Shown here: piece after piece, positions 24,312 to 31,893 of the stretch
Layout of the letters: each line of letters starts with the position of its first letter
How positions within the stretch are numbered: the first letter of the stretch is position 1
Source: CAIMZW01 sp037135095
Lineage (GTDB): Bacteria > Actinomycetota > Actinomycetes > Nanopelagicales > Nanopelagicaceae
DNA: 32,511 nt
NCBI GenBank assembly: GCA_037135095.1
Contig: JBAXKZ010000016.1
Coordinates: 1 to 32,511, forward strand
Reading direction: 5' to 3'
Notes under the pieces: generated by a model
Database searches by the model: none
Told to the model about the DNA's origin: nothing
Seen by the model: only the letters and a program-made list of their open reading frames with translations
Made by a program: the position numbers and the translations under genes

Positions 24312-24317
24312 TAGACT
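24312..24317 (+). promoter_or_regulatory. -10 hexamer TAGACT of the small membrane protein
   Basis: TAGACT ends 7 bases before the ATG at 24325; the bases between hexamer and start (TCCGCTT) resemble those before the P450 gene (ATCGCTT). Leaderless start likely. Confidence 0.5.
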
Positions 24318-24324
24318 TCCGCTT

Positions 24325-24528
24325 ATGTTGTTACATACTCTCGCAGCCACATTTCACTTTGCCGCCCAAGAGGATGGTTCCTTGCCCGGCAAGGGCTTAA
24401 CGGCGATTCAAACAGTTTTGCTTTATGTGGCAGCTCCAGTGGGGCTATTTACGCTGATCGCAGGAACGGCCTACGCTTTAACCGGAGAGCGAAAGAGCAA
24501 GTCTTCCGCCATCTCCCATATCGAATAA
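24325..24528 (+). CDS. small single-pass membrane protein
   Basis: A 67-residue protein of unknown function. The N-terminal third is mildly hydrophobic, a single membrane helix runs about 29-50 (TVLLYVAAPVGLFTLIAGTA), and a short basic, Ser-rich tail (GERKSKSS) follows, probably cytoplasmic. Similar small proteins sit beside pepN and HNH genes in other actinobacteria, as far as I recall, so it is likely real. A leaderless-type -10 stands directly before the ATG. It ends 3 bases from the stop of the convergent aminopeptidase. Confidence 0.7.
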   Translation: MLLHTLAATFHFAAQEDGSLPGKGLTAIQTVLLYVAAPVGLFTLIAGTAYALTGERKSKSSAISHIE

Positions 24529-24531
24529 GTT

Positions 24532-27069
24532 TTATTTATCTTTTTTCTGCGCCGCAAGGTCGCGCTTTATTGCATCAGCGCCCTCAGATACATATCGTCG
24601 AAGCGCAGCTGGGGCTGACTCATTTAATTCCAACCAAGCCGTAGTTTTGGCCAAAGTTTCCTCGGTGTTGATGAACTTTGGATAAGCGGCAGTGACAAAT
24701 TGATTGGCTACCTCGAATGAGTTTTCTTCCCAATACTGCAACAAAATTTTGTGAAAATGATCCACGTACTTGGTAAGTAGCTCTCGATGTCGGGCGCGCT
24801 GAAAACCCTGCAAGTTTGCCCTTCGGTAAGAGATCGAAAGTTCCTTGCCCATCAGACTCTCCCACGCTTGCGCTTTAGCTTCCGAGGTAGGAAAAGCGGC
24901 TAGGCATTCGGCGTAAGCAAGTTGCCCATCCATTGTGTTATCGCGTTCAAGTTCAAGCGCTAATTCCTCATGGGTAAATAGCCCCCGCTCAACTAGTGAA
25001 GTTACAAGAATCCAACGCAAATTATTATCAATCGTAAGTCCGCTAAGTGAGCCAGCCAATAAATCAACAACACGATTACATTGTTCATCCGTTTCTGCAA
25101 AACTGGCGAACGATCGAGCAAATTGCAGTTGGTGGTCGCTCCCCGGAGTAGATCGATCCATCGCCCCCTCGAGCCCATCGGCAACGAAGGCTCTTAGCTC
25201 TTCGCGGTGCGCTGGGTGGGCGTAGTTCTCTATTGCGGTCACCAGTTGGGCAATCACAATAAATATGACATCCATATCGGTTTCAGTGAGCAATCCAGAG
25301 ATTGAAAGTTTTACAAACTCGGTTGCTGAAAGTTCACCATCTCGGGTCATATCCCACGCCGCGCTCCAACAGAGAACTCGAGCAAGCGGATCTTTAATCT
25401 GTCCTAGATGTGAAGTGAGGGTTTTGATCGAGCGCTCGTCGAAGCGGATTTTTGCAAAGGCCAAATCGCCATCATTTATAAGGAGCAGATCGGCGATCCT
25501 TTCACCGTTAAGTTCCGGAAGTGCCGTCAAAGCACCAACCACATCAACTGCAATACCTTTACGGAGGAGTACCTCGCCATCCACAATGTCATATAGCCCC
25601 ACTCCTAATCGATGAGGTCGAAGCTCGCTCGAGTTGGCAGGAATAGTGGGAGCGGTTTGCAAGATGGCAACAGTTTCGTATTTGCCCTCTATAACCTTCA
25701 GCACGGGGCTCAAAGTATTAACGCCGGCTGTTTCTAGCCAGGTCGCTGACCACTTGGTTAGCGATCGACCACTTGTTGCTTCGAGTTCGACCAAGAGGTC
25801 GGACAAAGTGGTGTTGCCCCATGCATGTTTTTCAAAATACTTTTGGAGTCCCGAAATAAAAGCTTCCCGTCCAACGTAAGCGAATAACTGTTTCAGAATG
25901 GAAGCACCTTTGGCATATGAAATACCATCGAAGTTGGTGCTTGCCGTTTCGACATCGGGAGCGTCGGTGACTATTGGATGAGTCGTAGTGAGTTGATCTT
26001 GGCGGTAGCCCCAATTCTTGATATCAATGTTGAAGCTCACCCAGCTATTGGTAAATGGCGTGCTTTCGGCAAGGGCAAGATAGGAAACCCATTCAGCAAA
26101 GGATTCGTTAAGCCAAATATCGTTCCACCATTCCATGGTGACCATATCGCCAAACCACATGTGAGCCATCTCGTGAAGAATGGTGCTGGTGCGCCAAGCG
26201 TATTGCCGTTCGGTGACTTTGCTACGGAAGATGAAGCGATCTTCTTTGAAAGTTACGGCACCAGGATTCTCCATGGCGCCCCAGTTGTAGTCGACCACGG
26301 CGATCTGATCATATTTTTCAAATGGATACGCCAGGCCAAATACTTCCTCATAAAAGGCAAAGCCGGCTTTGGTAGCGGTGAAAATATTCTCGGCGTCCAA
26401 GTATTGCGCCAGAGATTTACGGAGATAAATTCCAAGGGGAACTCGCTTCTTACCAACAAACTCATCATGCACATGATGGTAAGGACCAGCAATCAAAGCG
26501 TAGATGTAGCTTGAAATTCTGGGAGTAGGGGAGAACTCCCACTTGACTTTGGATTGAGCCAGTTCGATGCGATCCTGCATGGGGCTATTGGAGAGAACTT
26601 CCCAATCACTTGGTGCCACAACAGTCAAGGTAAACGGCGCCTTTAAATTGGGTTGATCAAAGCAGGGGAAAATTAGCCGAGCGAAGGCGGGGGCGGCTTG
26701 GGTGTAGAGGTAAATCTCGCCGTCCGATGGGTCAACCGAACGTTGCAGACCTTCACCGCTCCTTGAATATATTCCCTCAAGCTCGACATTCAGCTCGTTG
26801 AACTCAGCCAAGTTCGGCAAGTAAATACTCTGGCCGTCATAGCTTGAAAGATCGAGCGCAACACCGTTTAGCGTTGCTGAAATTATCCGCCGCGCCACGG
26901 CATCAATAAAGGTGCTGGATCCTGGATTGCTGCTGGTAAACCGTGCAGTGCTCGTCACGCCAAAAAGCTCATCACCGATGGTGGTGTCGATGCTGACTTC
27001 ATAACCCAAAACTTCTAGGTGCGCAGAACGTTCATCGGCTTCGACTCGCGTGATATTCGATCCGGGCAT
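24532..27069 (-). CDS. pepN: M1-family aminopeptidase N, second copy
   Basis: A full-length 845-residue zinc aminopeptidase that removes N-terminal residues from peptides in the cytoplasm. The substrate-anchoring GAMEN is at 264-268, the zinc site HEMAH at 299-303 with Glu322 (NESFAEW), and the C-terminal helical ERAP1-like domain fills the last 300 residues. It lies 24 bases after a paralogue (27094-29634) with which it aligns without gaps over at least the first 300 residues. Differences cluster near the active site: WGAMENPG here against AGAMENAG, and PAFARLIFPCFDQP against IADIRRMFACWDQP, so the substrate range has probably diverged. AGGAG precedes the ATG. Whether it or the other copy is the orthologue of single-copy pepN is unclear, though the other looks closer to the usual sequence. 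Confidence 0.94.
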   Translation of the reverse strand: MPGSNITRVEADERSAHLEVLGYEVSIDTTIGDELFGVTSTARFTSSNPGSSTFIDAVARRIISATLNGVALDLSSYDGQSIYLPNLAEFNELNVELEGIYSRSGEGLQRSVDPSDGEIYLYTQAAPAFARLIFPCFDQPNLKAPFTLTVVAPSDWEVLSNSPMQDRIELAQSKVKWEFSPTPRISSYIYALIAGPYHHVHDEFVGKKRVPLGIYLRKSLAQYLDAENIFTATKAGFAFYEEVFGLAYPFEKYDQIAVVDYNWGAMENPGAVTFKEDRFIFRSKVTERQYAWRTSTILHEMAHMWFGDMVTMEWWNDIWLNESFAEWVSYLALAESTPFTNSWVSFNIDIKNWGYRQDQLTTTHPIVTDAPDVETASTNFDGISYAKGASILKQLFAYVGREAFISGLQKYFEKHAWGNTTLSDLLVELEATSGRSLTKWSATWLETAGVNTLSPVLKVIEGKYETVAILQTAPTIPANSSELRPHRLGVGLYDIVDGEVLLRKGIAVDVVGALTALPELNGERIADLLLINDGDLAFAKIRFDERSIKTLTSHLGQIKDPLARVLCWSAAWDMTRDGELSATEFVKLSISGLLTETDMDVIFIVIAQLVTAIENYAHPAHREELRAFVADGLEGAMDRSTPGSDHQLQFARSFASFAETDEQCNRVVDLLAGSLSGLTIDNNLRWILVTSLVERGLFTHEELALELERDNTMDGQLAYAECLAAFPTSEAKAQAWESLMGKELSISYRRANLQGFQRARHRELLTKYVDHFHKILLQYWEENSFEVANQFVTAAYPKFINTEETLAKTTAWLELNESAPAALRRYVSEGADAIKRDLAAQKKDK

Positions 27070-27093
27070 TGCTACTCCTAGATTAAGTGGTGC

Positions 27094-29634
27094 TTAGGCA
27101 TCCTTGGCTTGTGCGCGCAATGCAATTTCCATTGCATCAATGCCATCAATAACTAAACGACGAAGCGTTGCATGCGCATCATTACCGACGCTATCAAGCC
27201 AACTCTTTGACTTAGCCACAGTGGCTTCACTCACAAATTGTCCTGGGTAGATACTCTGAACAAATCGACGAGCGATTTCATAAGAAGCCTTACCCCAAAC
27301 TTCAAGGAGGACTTCAAAGTATTTATCTACATATGGCGCCACAAGATCCAATTGAGTTGGTCGAGCAAAGCCGCCAAGGACTGCTGAGCGTTGCGAAGTA
27401 CTTAGATCATCGCCCAACAATTCATTCCATGCTGTCTCTTTTGCAAGCGCAGTAGGAAGTGAGGTCAATGCGCCCAAGTGAGCAAGCTGACCGCTAAACG
27501 TATTGTCAATCTCGAGTTCGGCATTTAGTTCTATCACTCCGACCAGGCCATATTCGGCTTGAGAAGTAATCAAGGACCAGCGTAGATCAGAGTCCATGGT
27601 CAAGCCATTGATGCTTCCCTTGAGGATTTCTGCAATTCGCGCGCGTTGTGCCGGGCTCTTGGCGGCGCCAGCAAAAGCGCGAACATAAAGAAGTTGGAAG
27701 TCGCTGCCAGGAGCCGCACTATTTAGCAGAGCTTCAAAACCATCGGCCAGTTTGGTGGTTAGTTGATCCTTATGTGAAGGGTGCGAATAAGTATTTGCAG
27801 CGCTGGCCAATTGTGAAACCACAATTCGACCAATGGTGATGTCAGTTTCTAATTGAAGAGCGTTAAGTGCCATAGTGACGAAATCGGATGCTGAAAGTTC
27901 GGCATCTCGAACCATGTCCCATGATGCGCTCCAACCGAGGACGCGGGCCAATGGGTCGACCACTTTGCCAAGGTTGTACTTCAGAGTTTCAATCGAGCGC
28001 TCATCAAAGCGGATCTTGGCGTAAGTTAGATCGCCATCATTGATAATAAGTAGATCAGCAACTTTTTCGCCGGCCAATTCATTGACATTAGTTAGCGCTC
28101 CAGCAATATCAACTTCAACTGTGCGACGTAGAACAAGTCGATCATCGCGCATGTCATAAAGCCCTACGCCTAAACGATGTGGGCGAAGTTCAGTTGAGCC
28201 AACGGGTATTAGTGGAGCTTCTTGAACGACAGCCACGGAGGTATATACCCCGTCAACGATCTCAAGTTTCGGGCGTAACGTATTTACGCCGGCGGTCTGC
28301 AACCAGGTAGCAGCCCATGCAGTGAGATCGCGACCGCTAGCTGCTTCAAGTTCATCGAGCAGGTCTTTTAGGGTGGTGTTCTTCCAAGCATGCTTGGCGA
28401 AGTACTTCTCTAGGCCGGCCAACATGTTGTCGCGACCCACGTGTGCTGCAAGTTGCTTGAGCACGGATGCGCCTTTGGCATAAGAAATTCCGTCGAAGTT
28501 TGCTGCAACGGTATTCAAATCGAACATATCGGTAATGATCGGGTGCGTGGAATTACGTTGGTCTTCGCGGTAGCCCCAGTTCTTACGCTCGGTATTAAAA
28601 GTAACCCAAGAGTTGGTAAAACGAGTTCCTTCTGAGACGCCGAAGTAAGAACTCCATTCGGCAAATGATTCGTTTAGCCACAAGTCATCCCACCAGGTCA
28701 TTGTGACCATGTCGCCAAACCACATATGTGCCATCTCGTGGAAAATTACGTTGGCGCGCCAGGCGTAGCTCTGATCAGTGACTTTGCTGCGGAAGATAAA
28801 TGAATATTCGGCATAAGTTACGGCGCCGGCATTTTCCATGGCACCGGCGTTGAAGTCCACAACGGCGATCTGGTCGTACTTGTCGAATGGATAGACCAAG
28901 CCCATGGTGCGCTCGAAGAATGAGAAACCCTGCTTCGTCAATAGGAAAATATCATCTGGATCTGCGAACTCTGCCAACGACTTTCGAACATAAAGTCCGA
29001 GTGGAATAACTTTCTTGCCAACATACTCATCGCTGAAACGTTGATATGGACCGGCAATGATTGCCGCCAAATAAGTTGAGATTCGAGGCGTTGCAGTAAA
29101 AGCCCAGACAGTTTTGTCCGCACCAATTTCAGTTTTGGATTCAACCGGATTATTGGAAATAACTTCCCAATGACTAGGAACGATTGCAGTTAATTTGATC
29201 GTGGCTTTTAAGTCAGGTTGATCCCAGCAAGCGAACATTCGACGAATATCAGCGATCTCACCTTGCGAGTAGATGTAGACCTCGTTATCCACGGGATCTG
29301 AAGAGCGTTGCAGACCCTCGCCGGTTTTGGAATAAATGGCTTCGAGTTCAATTACTAATTCATTATTTGCTTGCAAATTCTTTAAGTAGACCGTCTCACC
29401 ATCAAAATTGCTGGTGTCCACAGGTTGGCCATTGAGCGTGGCTGAAATAATGCTCTTGCCAACAGCGTCAATAAAGGTGTCGTAGCCCGGAGTGTTACAA
29501 GAAAACTTAACGACCGTTTTCGAGTAGAAAGTCTCTTCGGCAACGGTTAAGTCCAACGAAACGTCATAACTTTCGACGCTTAGGTGGGCCGATCGTTCAG
29601 CTGCTTCCGCGCGGGCAATATTTAAACCAGGCAC
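27094..29634 (-). CDS. pepN: M1-family aminopeptidase N, first copy
   Basis: A full-length 846-residue M1 aminopeptidase with GAMEN at 264-268, HEMAHMWFGD from 299 and the third zinc ligand Glu322 in LNESFAEW. The segment ADIRRMFACWDQPDLKA is the usual actinobacterial form, so this copy is probably the ancestral one. It starts with GTG at 29634 behind AAGGAG, and is the first gene of a two-gene operon with its paralogue 24 bases on. It is divergent from trmB across 69 bases. Role: cytoplasmic peptide turnover; regulation not visible. Confidence 0.94.
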   Translation of the reverse strand: MPGLNIARAEAAERSAHLSVESYDVSLDLTVAEETFYSKTVVKFSCNTPGYDTFIDAVGKSIISATLNGQPVDTSNFDGETVYLKNLQANNELVIELEAIYSKTGEGLQRSSDPVDNEVYIYSQGEIADIRRMFACWDQPDLKATIKLTAIVPSHWEVISNNPVESKTEIGADKTVWAFTATPRISTYLAAIIAGPYQRFSDEYVGKKVIPLGLYVRKSLAEFADPDDIFLLTKQGFSFFERTMGLVYPFDKYDQIAVVDFNAGAMENAGAVTYAEYSFIFRSKVTDQSYAWRANVIFHEMAHMWFGDMVTMTWWDDLWLNESFAEWSSYFGVSEGTRFTNSWVTFNTERKNWGYREDQRNSTHPIITDMFDLNTVAANFDGISYAKGASVLKQLAAHVGRDNMLAGLEKYFAKHAWKNTTLKDLLDELEAASGRDLTAWAATWLQTAGVNTLRPKLEIVDGVYTSVAVVQEAPLIPVGSTELRPHRLGVGLYDMRDDRLVLRRTVEVDIAGALTNVNELAGEKVADLLIINDGDLTYAKIRFDERSIETLKYNLGKVVDPLARVLGWSASWDMVRDAELSASDFVTMALNALQLETDITIGRIVVSQLASAANTYSHPSHKDQLTTKLADGFEALLNSAAPGSDFQLLYVRAFAGAAKSPAQRARIAEILKGSINGLTMDSDLRWSLITSQAEYGLVGVIELNAELEIDNTFSGQLAHLGALTSLPTALAKETAWNELLGDDLSTSQRSAVLGGFARPTQLDLVAPYVDKYFEVLLEVWGKASYEIARRFVQSIYPGQFVSEATVAKSKSWLDSVGNDAHATLRRLVIDGIDAMEIALRAQAKDA

Positions 29635-29703
29635 TTAGGGCTCCTTGTGGTTGTTCTTGTACTCTTTGCCCTTATCTAAGCAGAGATTGCAGGTTCAATT
29701 CTT

Positions 29704-30375
29704 ATGGAACGGCCCGCCAACCGCTCGTACATGCTTCGTGGCACCCGTATTACCCAGGCTCAGGAAACAGCCACGGAAAAATACTGGGGCGAATTTGGCA
29801 TCTCCGTAGATGGAATCGAAAGCCCACCTCCGATCGTCCCGATGAATTATTTCCCTAATTCCCAAGCGCGAATCATGGAAATTGGAACTGGTATGGGGGA
29901 GGCGACGGCAGAAATTGCAGCTCAGTTTCCCGAAATCGGCTTCTTTGCCGTGGAATTGCATAAACCTGGGATTGGCGCACTTCTTGTTCGAATTGCCGAA
30001 AGTGATCTGAAGAACATCCGAATAATTAATGACGATGCTCGAATTGTTTTGGAGTATTTAGTTCCAGATCAATCGCTTGATGCTTTCCATCTCTATTTTC
30101 CCGACCCGTGGCCAAAGAGCAAGCACTGGAAGCGGCGCATCGTTCAATCGGATTTCATCGAACTGATCGCAAAGAAACTAAAACCCGGTGGTTACATTCA
30201 TATTGCTACCGACTGGGTGCCTTATGCAGAGTGGATTGAAGAACTCTTCAACCAAAGTTCCCTCTTCCAAGGCGGCATAATTGAAAAACCAGATTTTAGA
30301 CCGACCACAAAATTTGAAGGGATCGGATTACGGAAAGGGCATGAAGTGCGAGATCTAAAGTTCTTTAAGAATTAG
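29704..30375 (+). CDS. trmB: tRNA (guanine-N7-)-methyltransferase
   Basis: A 223-residue SAM-dependent enzyme that makes m7G46 in the variable loop of tRNAs. The SAM loop MEIGTGMGEATAE is at 59-70 (GTGMG 61-65), the acidic and catalytic region FHLYFPDPWPKSKHWKRRI is unmistakable, and ATDWVPYAEW follows. The N-terminus MERPANRSYMLRGTRIT also matches the family; Met10 is a less likely start. No ribosome binding site stands out. The stop codon interlocks with that of rpiB on the other strand. Confidence 0.94.
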   Translation: MERPANRSYMLRGTRITQAQETATEKYWGEFGISVDGIESPPPIVPMNYFPNSQARIMEIGTGMGEATAEIAAQFPEIGFFAVELHKPGIGALLVRIAESDLKNIRIINDDARIVLEYLVPDQSLDAFHLYFPDPWPKSKHWKRRIVQSDFIELIAKKLKPGGYIHIATDWVPYAEWIEELFNQSSLFQGGIIEKPDFRPTTKFEGIGLRKGHEVRDLKFFKN

Positions 30376-30821
30376 CGCCTCTCTTCATATGCAGCAATTA
30401 AATTAATCCTGCGCACATGACGTTCATCTCCAGGAAATGAAGTTCCAATAAAGGTATCTACCAACTGCAAACAGAATTCTTCAGTATGCATGCGGCCGCC
30501 AATTGCGATTACATTGGCATTATTATGTTCCCGGGCTAAGACTGCGGTATCCAAACTCCAGACCAGCGCTGCGCGTACTCCAATAACTTTGTTCGCCGCC
30601 ATCTGCTCTCCGTTTCCAGAGCCACCAAGCACAATTCCGAATGACCCAGGGTCCGCAACGACGGCTTCGGCTGCCGGAATGCAGAAAACTGGATAGTCAT
30701 CTAGAGCATCATAAACATGTGGTCCGTGATCAATAACTTCATGACCCGCACTCCGCAGATGGCTGATGATTACGCTTTTGAAATCCAAGCCTGCATGATC
30801 GCTTCCGATGTGAATTCTCAT
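30372..30821 (-). CDS. rpiB: ribose-5-phosphate isomerase B
   Basis: A 149-residue RpiB that interconverts ribose-5-phosphate and ribulose-5-phosphate. SDHAGLDFK at 7-15 and LGGSGNGEQMAANKV mark the phosphate and active sites. The GSGNGEQ form, with Glu in place of the E. coli catalytic Cys, is the actinobacterial type. On its strand CACAAT lies six bases before the ATG and no ribosome binding site is seen, so the start may be leaderless. It is convergent with trmB, sharing 4 bases. A relative of galactose-6-phosphate or allose-6-phosphate isomerase is possible but less likely. Confidence 0.92.
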   Translation of the reverse strand: MRIHIGSDHAGLDFKSVIISHLRSAGHEVIDHGPHVYDALDDYPVFCIPAAEAVVADPGSFGIVLGGSGNGEQMAANKVIGVRAALVWSLDTAVLAREHNNANVIAIGGRMHTEEFCLQLVDTFIGTSFPGDERHVRRINLIAAYEERR

Positions 30822-30844
30822 GAGGGCATTGTGCCAAAGAATCC

Positions 30845-30890
30845 AAACAAAAAAGAAGAAGTCCCCGCACGTTCGGAGACTTCTTCTTTT
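30845..30890 (-). terminator. Strong intrinsic terminator of the secreted-protein gene
   Basis: A 13-bp perfect stem, AAAAGAAGAAGTC (30851-30863) with GACTTCTTCTTTT (30878-30890), extended by CCG/CGG after one mismatch, with a T-rich tail TTTTTTGTTT on the minus strand. It lies 43 bases downstream of the stop at 30933 and upstream of rpiB, so it isolates the two. Because the arms are A- and T-rich it could also stop transcripts from the other side. Confidence 0.85.
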
Positions 30891-30932
30891 GATCCAACTT
30901 TAATTAAGTCTGGGGACTTTCATAAAGTGGAA

Positions 30933-31616
30933 TTAGGCATGGATGCTTGGCGAAGCAGATGGTTTGCCAAGCAAAGTACCGGCGCCGGCTGGCTTCTTGC
31001 CCTTGCCGTCATCGTCACCGAATCCGAAGCCACGAGCGTTATTTACTTCAGCCGTAACTCTAATCTTTAGGATTGCGAGAAGGGCCGTCTGTTGTAACGC
31101 TGTAAGAGTTTTTGCGGTCACTGCCGCGGCAATTGCAGCAGTATCAAAAGCAACTAGATCAGTGATCAACTTTGTGACCTTGGCTGGATCAGTTGTTAGT
31201 GATGCCAAAGATTTGTGTGCAGTGCGAGCCGCGGTTAAAGCGGCTTGATTAGCTAGCCCAAGATCAGCAACGATGATTGCATCGCGTGCGGCTAAGTTAA
31301 GTCCTGGAATTGAACGAGGACCTTCAGGACCCTCACCCTTTGGCATAGGCGAAAGAGTTGGCTTTGGTAGAACTGGTGGTTTTACCTGAGATGCGATGAA
31401 AGCGGTAACAGCCAGATTGATATCGGCAATATTTGCATCAGTTAATTTTCCGGCGGTCTTTAGACCAGCCAAAATTGTGGTGAGCTGTGCTTGACTTATT
31501 CCAGCAGGGGCGCCAGGCATACCTTTGCCGTTATTCGAATCGGCTACGGCCGCAGATACGGTGCCGAGGGAAAGTGCAGCAACGAGTGCAAGAGCGGTGA
31601 CTTTATTTCGCTTCAT
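30933..31616 (-). CDS. secreted protein of unknown function
   Basis: A 227-residue protein not recognised as any family. The N-terminus is a clear Sec signal peptide: MKRNK, a hydrophobic run LALVAALSLGTVSA and a likely cut after AVA at 25. The mature part begins with a low-complexity SNNGKGMPGAP stretch, then Ala/Leu/Thr-rich helices (about 38-75 and 105-195) split by a Pro-rich linker (VLPKPTLSPMPKGEGPEG). The tail GFGFGDDDGKGKKPAGAG is Gly/Asp/Lys-rich. No cysteine, LPXTG sorting signal or second membrane helix is seen. It has a strong AAGGAG and its own terminator, and is divergent from the collagen-like gene, so both may be surface or matrix proteins. Confidence 0.8.
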   Translation of the reverse strand: MKRNKVTALALVAALSLGTVSAAVADSNNGKGMPGAPAGISQAQLTTILAGLKTAGKLTDANIADINLAVTAFIASQVKPPVLPKPTLSPMPKGEGPEGPRSIPGLNLAARDAIIVADLGLANQAALTAARTAHKSLASLTTDPAKVTKLITDLVAFDTAAIAAAVTAKTLTALQQTALLAILKIRVTAEVNNARGFGFGDDDGKGKKPAGAGTLLGKPSASPSIHA

Positions 31617-31691
31617 TTTAAAGCTCCTTCAAGAGAGTGATCGGAATGTTTCTGCCGAACGGTTAATTTCAATTGCCAAATGCCCTCACAC

Positions 31692-31721
31692 TTGGATAGG
31701 TATAGATAACTCAAATACCCT
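31692..31721 (+). promoter_or_regulatory. Possible promoter of the collagen-like gene
   Basis: TTGGAT (31692-31697) and TACCCT (31716-31721) are spaced by 18 bases. The -10 box lies inside the inverted repeat ACTCA-7-TGAGT (31709-31725), which could be an operator. Weak match; alternative starts are possible. Confidence 0.3.
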
Positions 31722-31744
31722 GAGTTAGCGGGCTATTGTGCCTG

Positions 31745-31870
31745 AGAACTTGGTGAGAGTTCTATCGTCTTCCGTGATTGGAATCATGTTGAAACCCAAA
31801 AACCATTGGGAGGAAAATATGAAATCCGCCCCCGTTATCTGGGGGATTTCCCGACCCCAATTGGAGGGGT
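31745..31870 (+). promoter_or_regulatory. Hairpin-rich leader of the collagen-like gene
   Basis: Five inverted repeats follow one another. AGAACT/AGTTCT (31745-31763). TGATT/AATCA (31775-31786). CCCAA/TTGGG (31795-31810), which pairs part of the first ribosome binding site. GAAATCC-CCC/GGG-GGATTTC (31821-31850, one bulged base). ACCCC/GGGGT (31854-31870), which pairs part of the second ribosome binding site, GGAGGGG. This looks like an RNA region that can hide both initiation sites. No known riboswitch was recognised. Confidence 0.5.
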
Positions 31871-31893
31871 GGAGCCATGAAAACAAAAATTAA
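31819..31893 (+). CDS. 24-codon leader open reading frame before the collagen-like gene
   Basis: A short frame with an unusually good ribosome binding site, GGGAGG five bases before the ATG. The product would be 24 residues, beginning MKSAPVIWGISRP, with two Trp and two Pro. It ends at TAA 31891-31893, overlapping the first codons of the collagen-like gene by 17 bases in another frame. This arrangement could couple the translation of the two, or let ribosomes open the hairpin hiding the second start. Whether a peptide is made is unknown; it could be only a regulatory frame. Confidence 0.45.
   Translation: MKSAPVIWGISRPQLEGWSHENKN

Noticed and set aside
25978..26514. 178-codon open frame opposite the second aminopeptidase gene
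   Set aside because: No family features or ribosome binding site, and it lies wholly antisense to a well-conserved enzyme.
31745..31870. Known riboswitch (glycine, cyclic-di-GMP, TPP and similar)
   Set aside because: Hairpins are present but I could not match the conserved core of any class.
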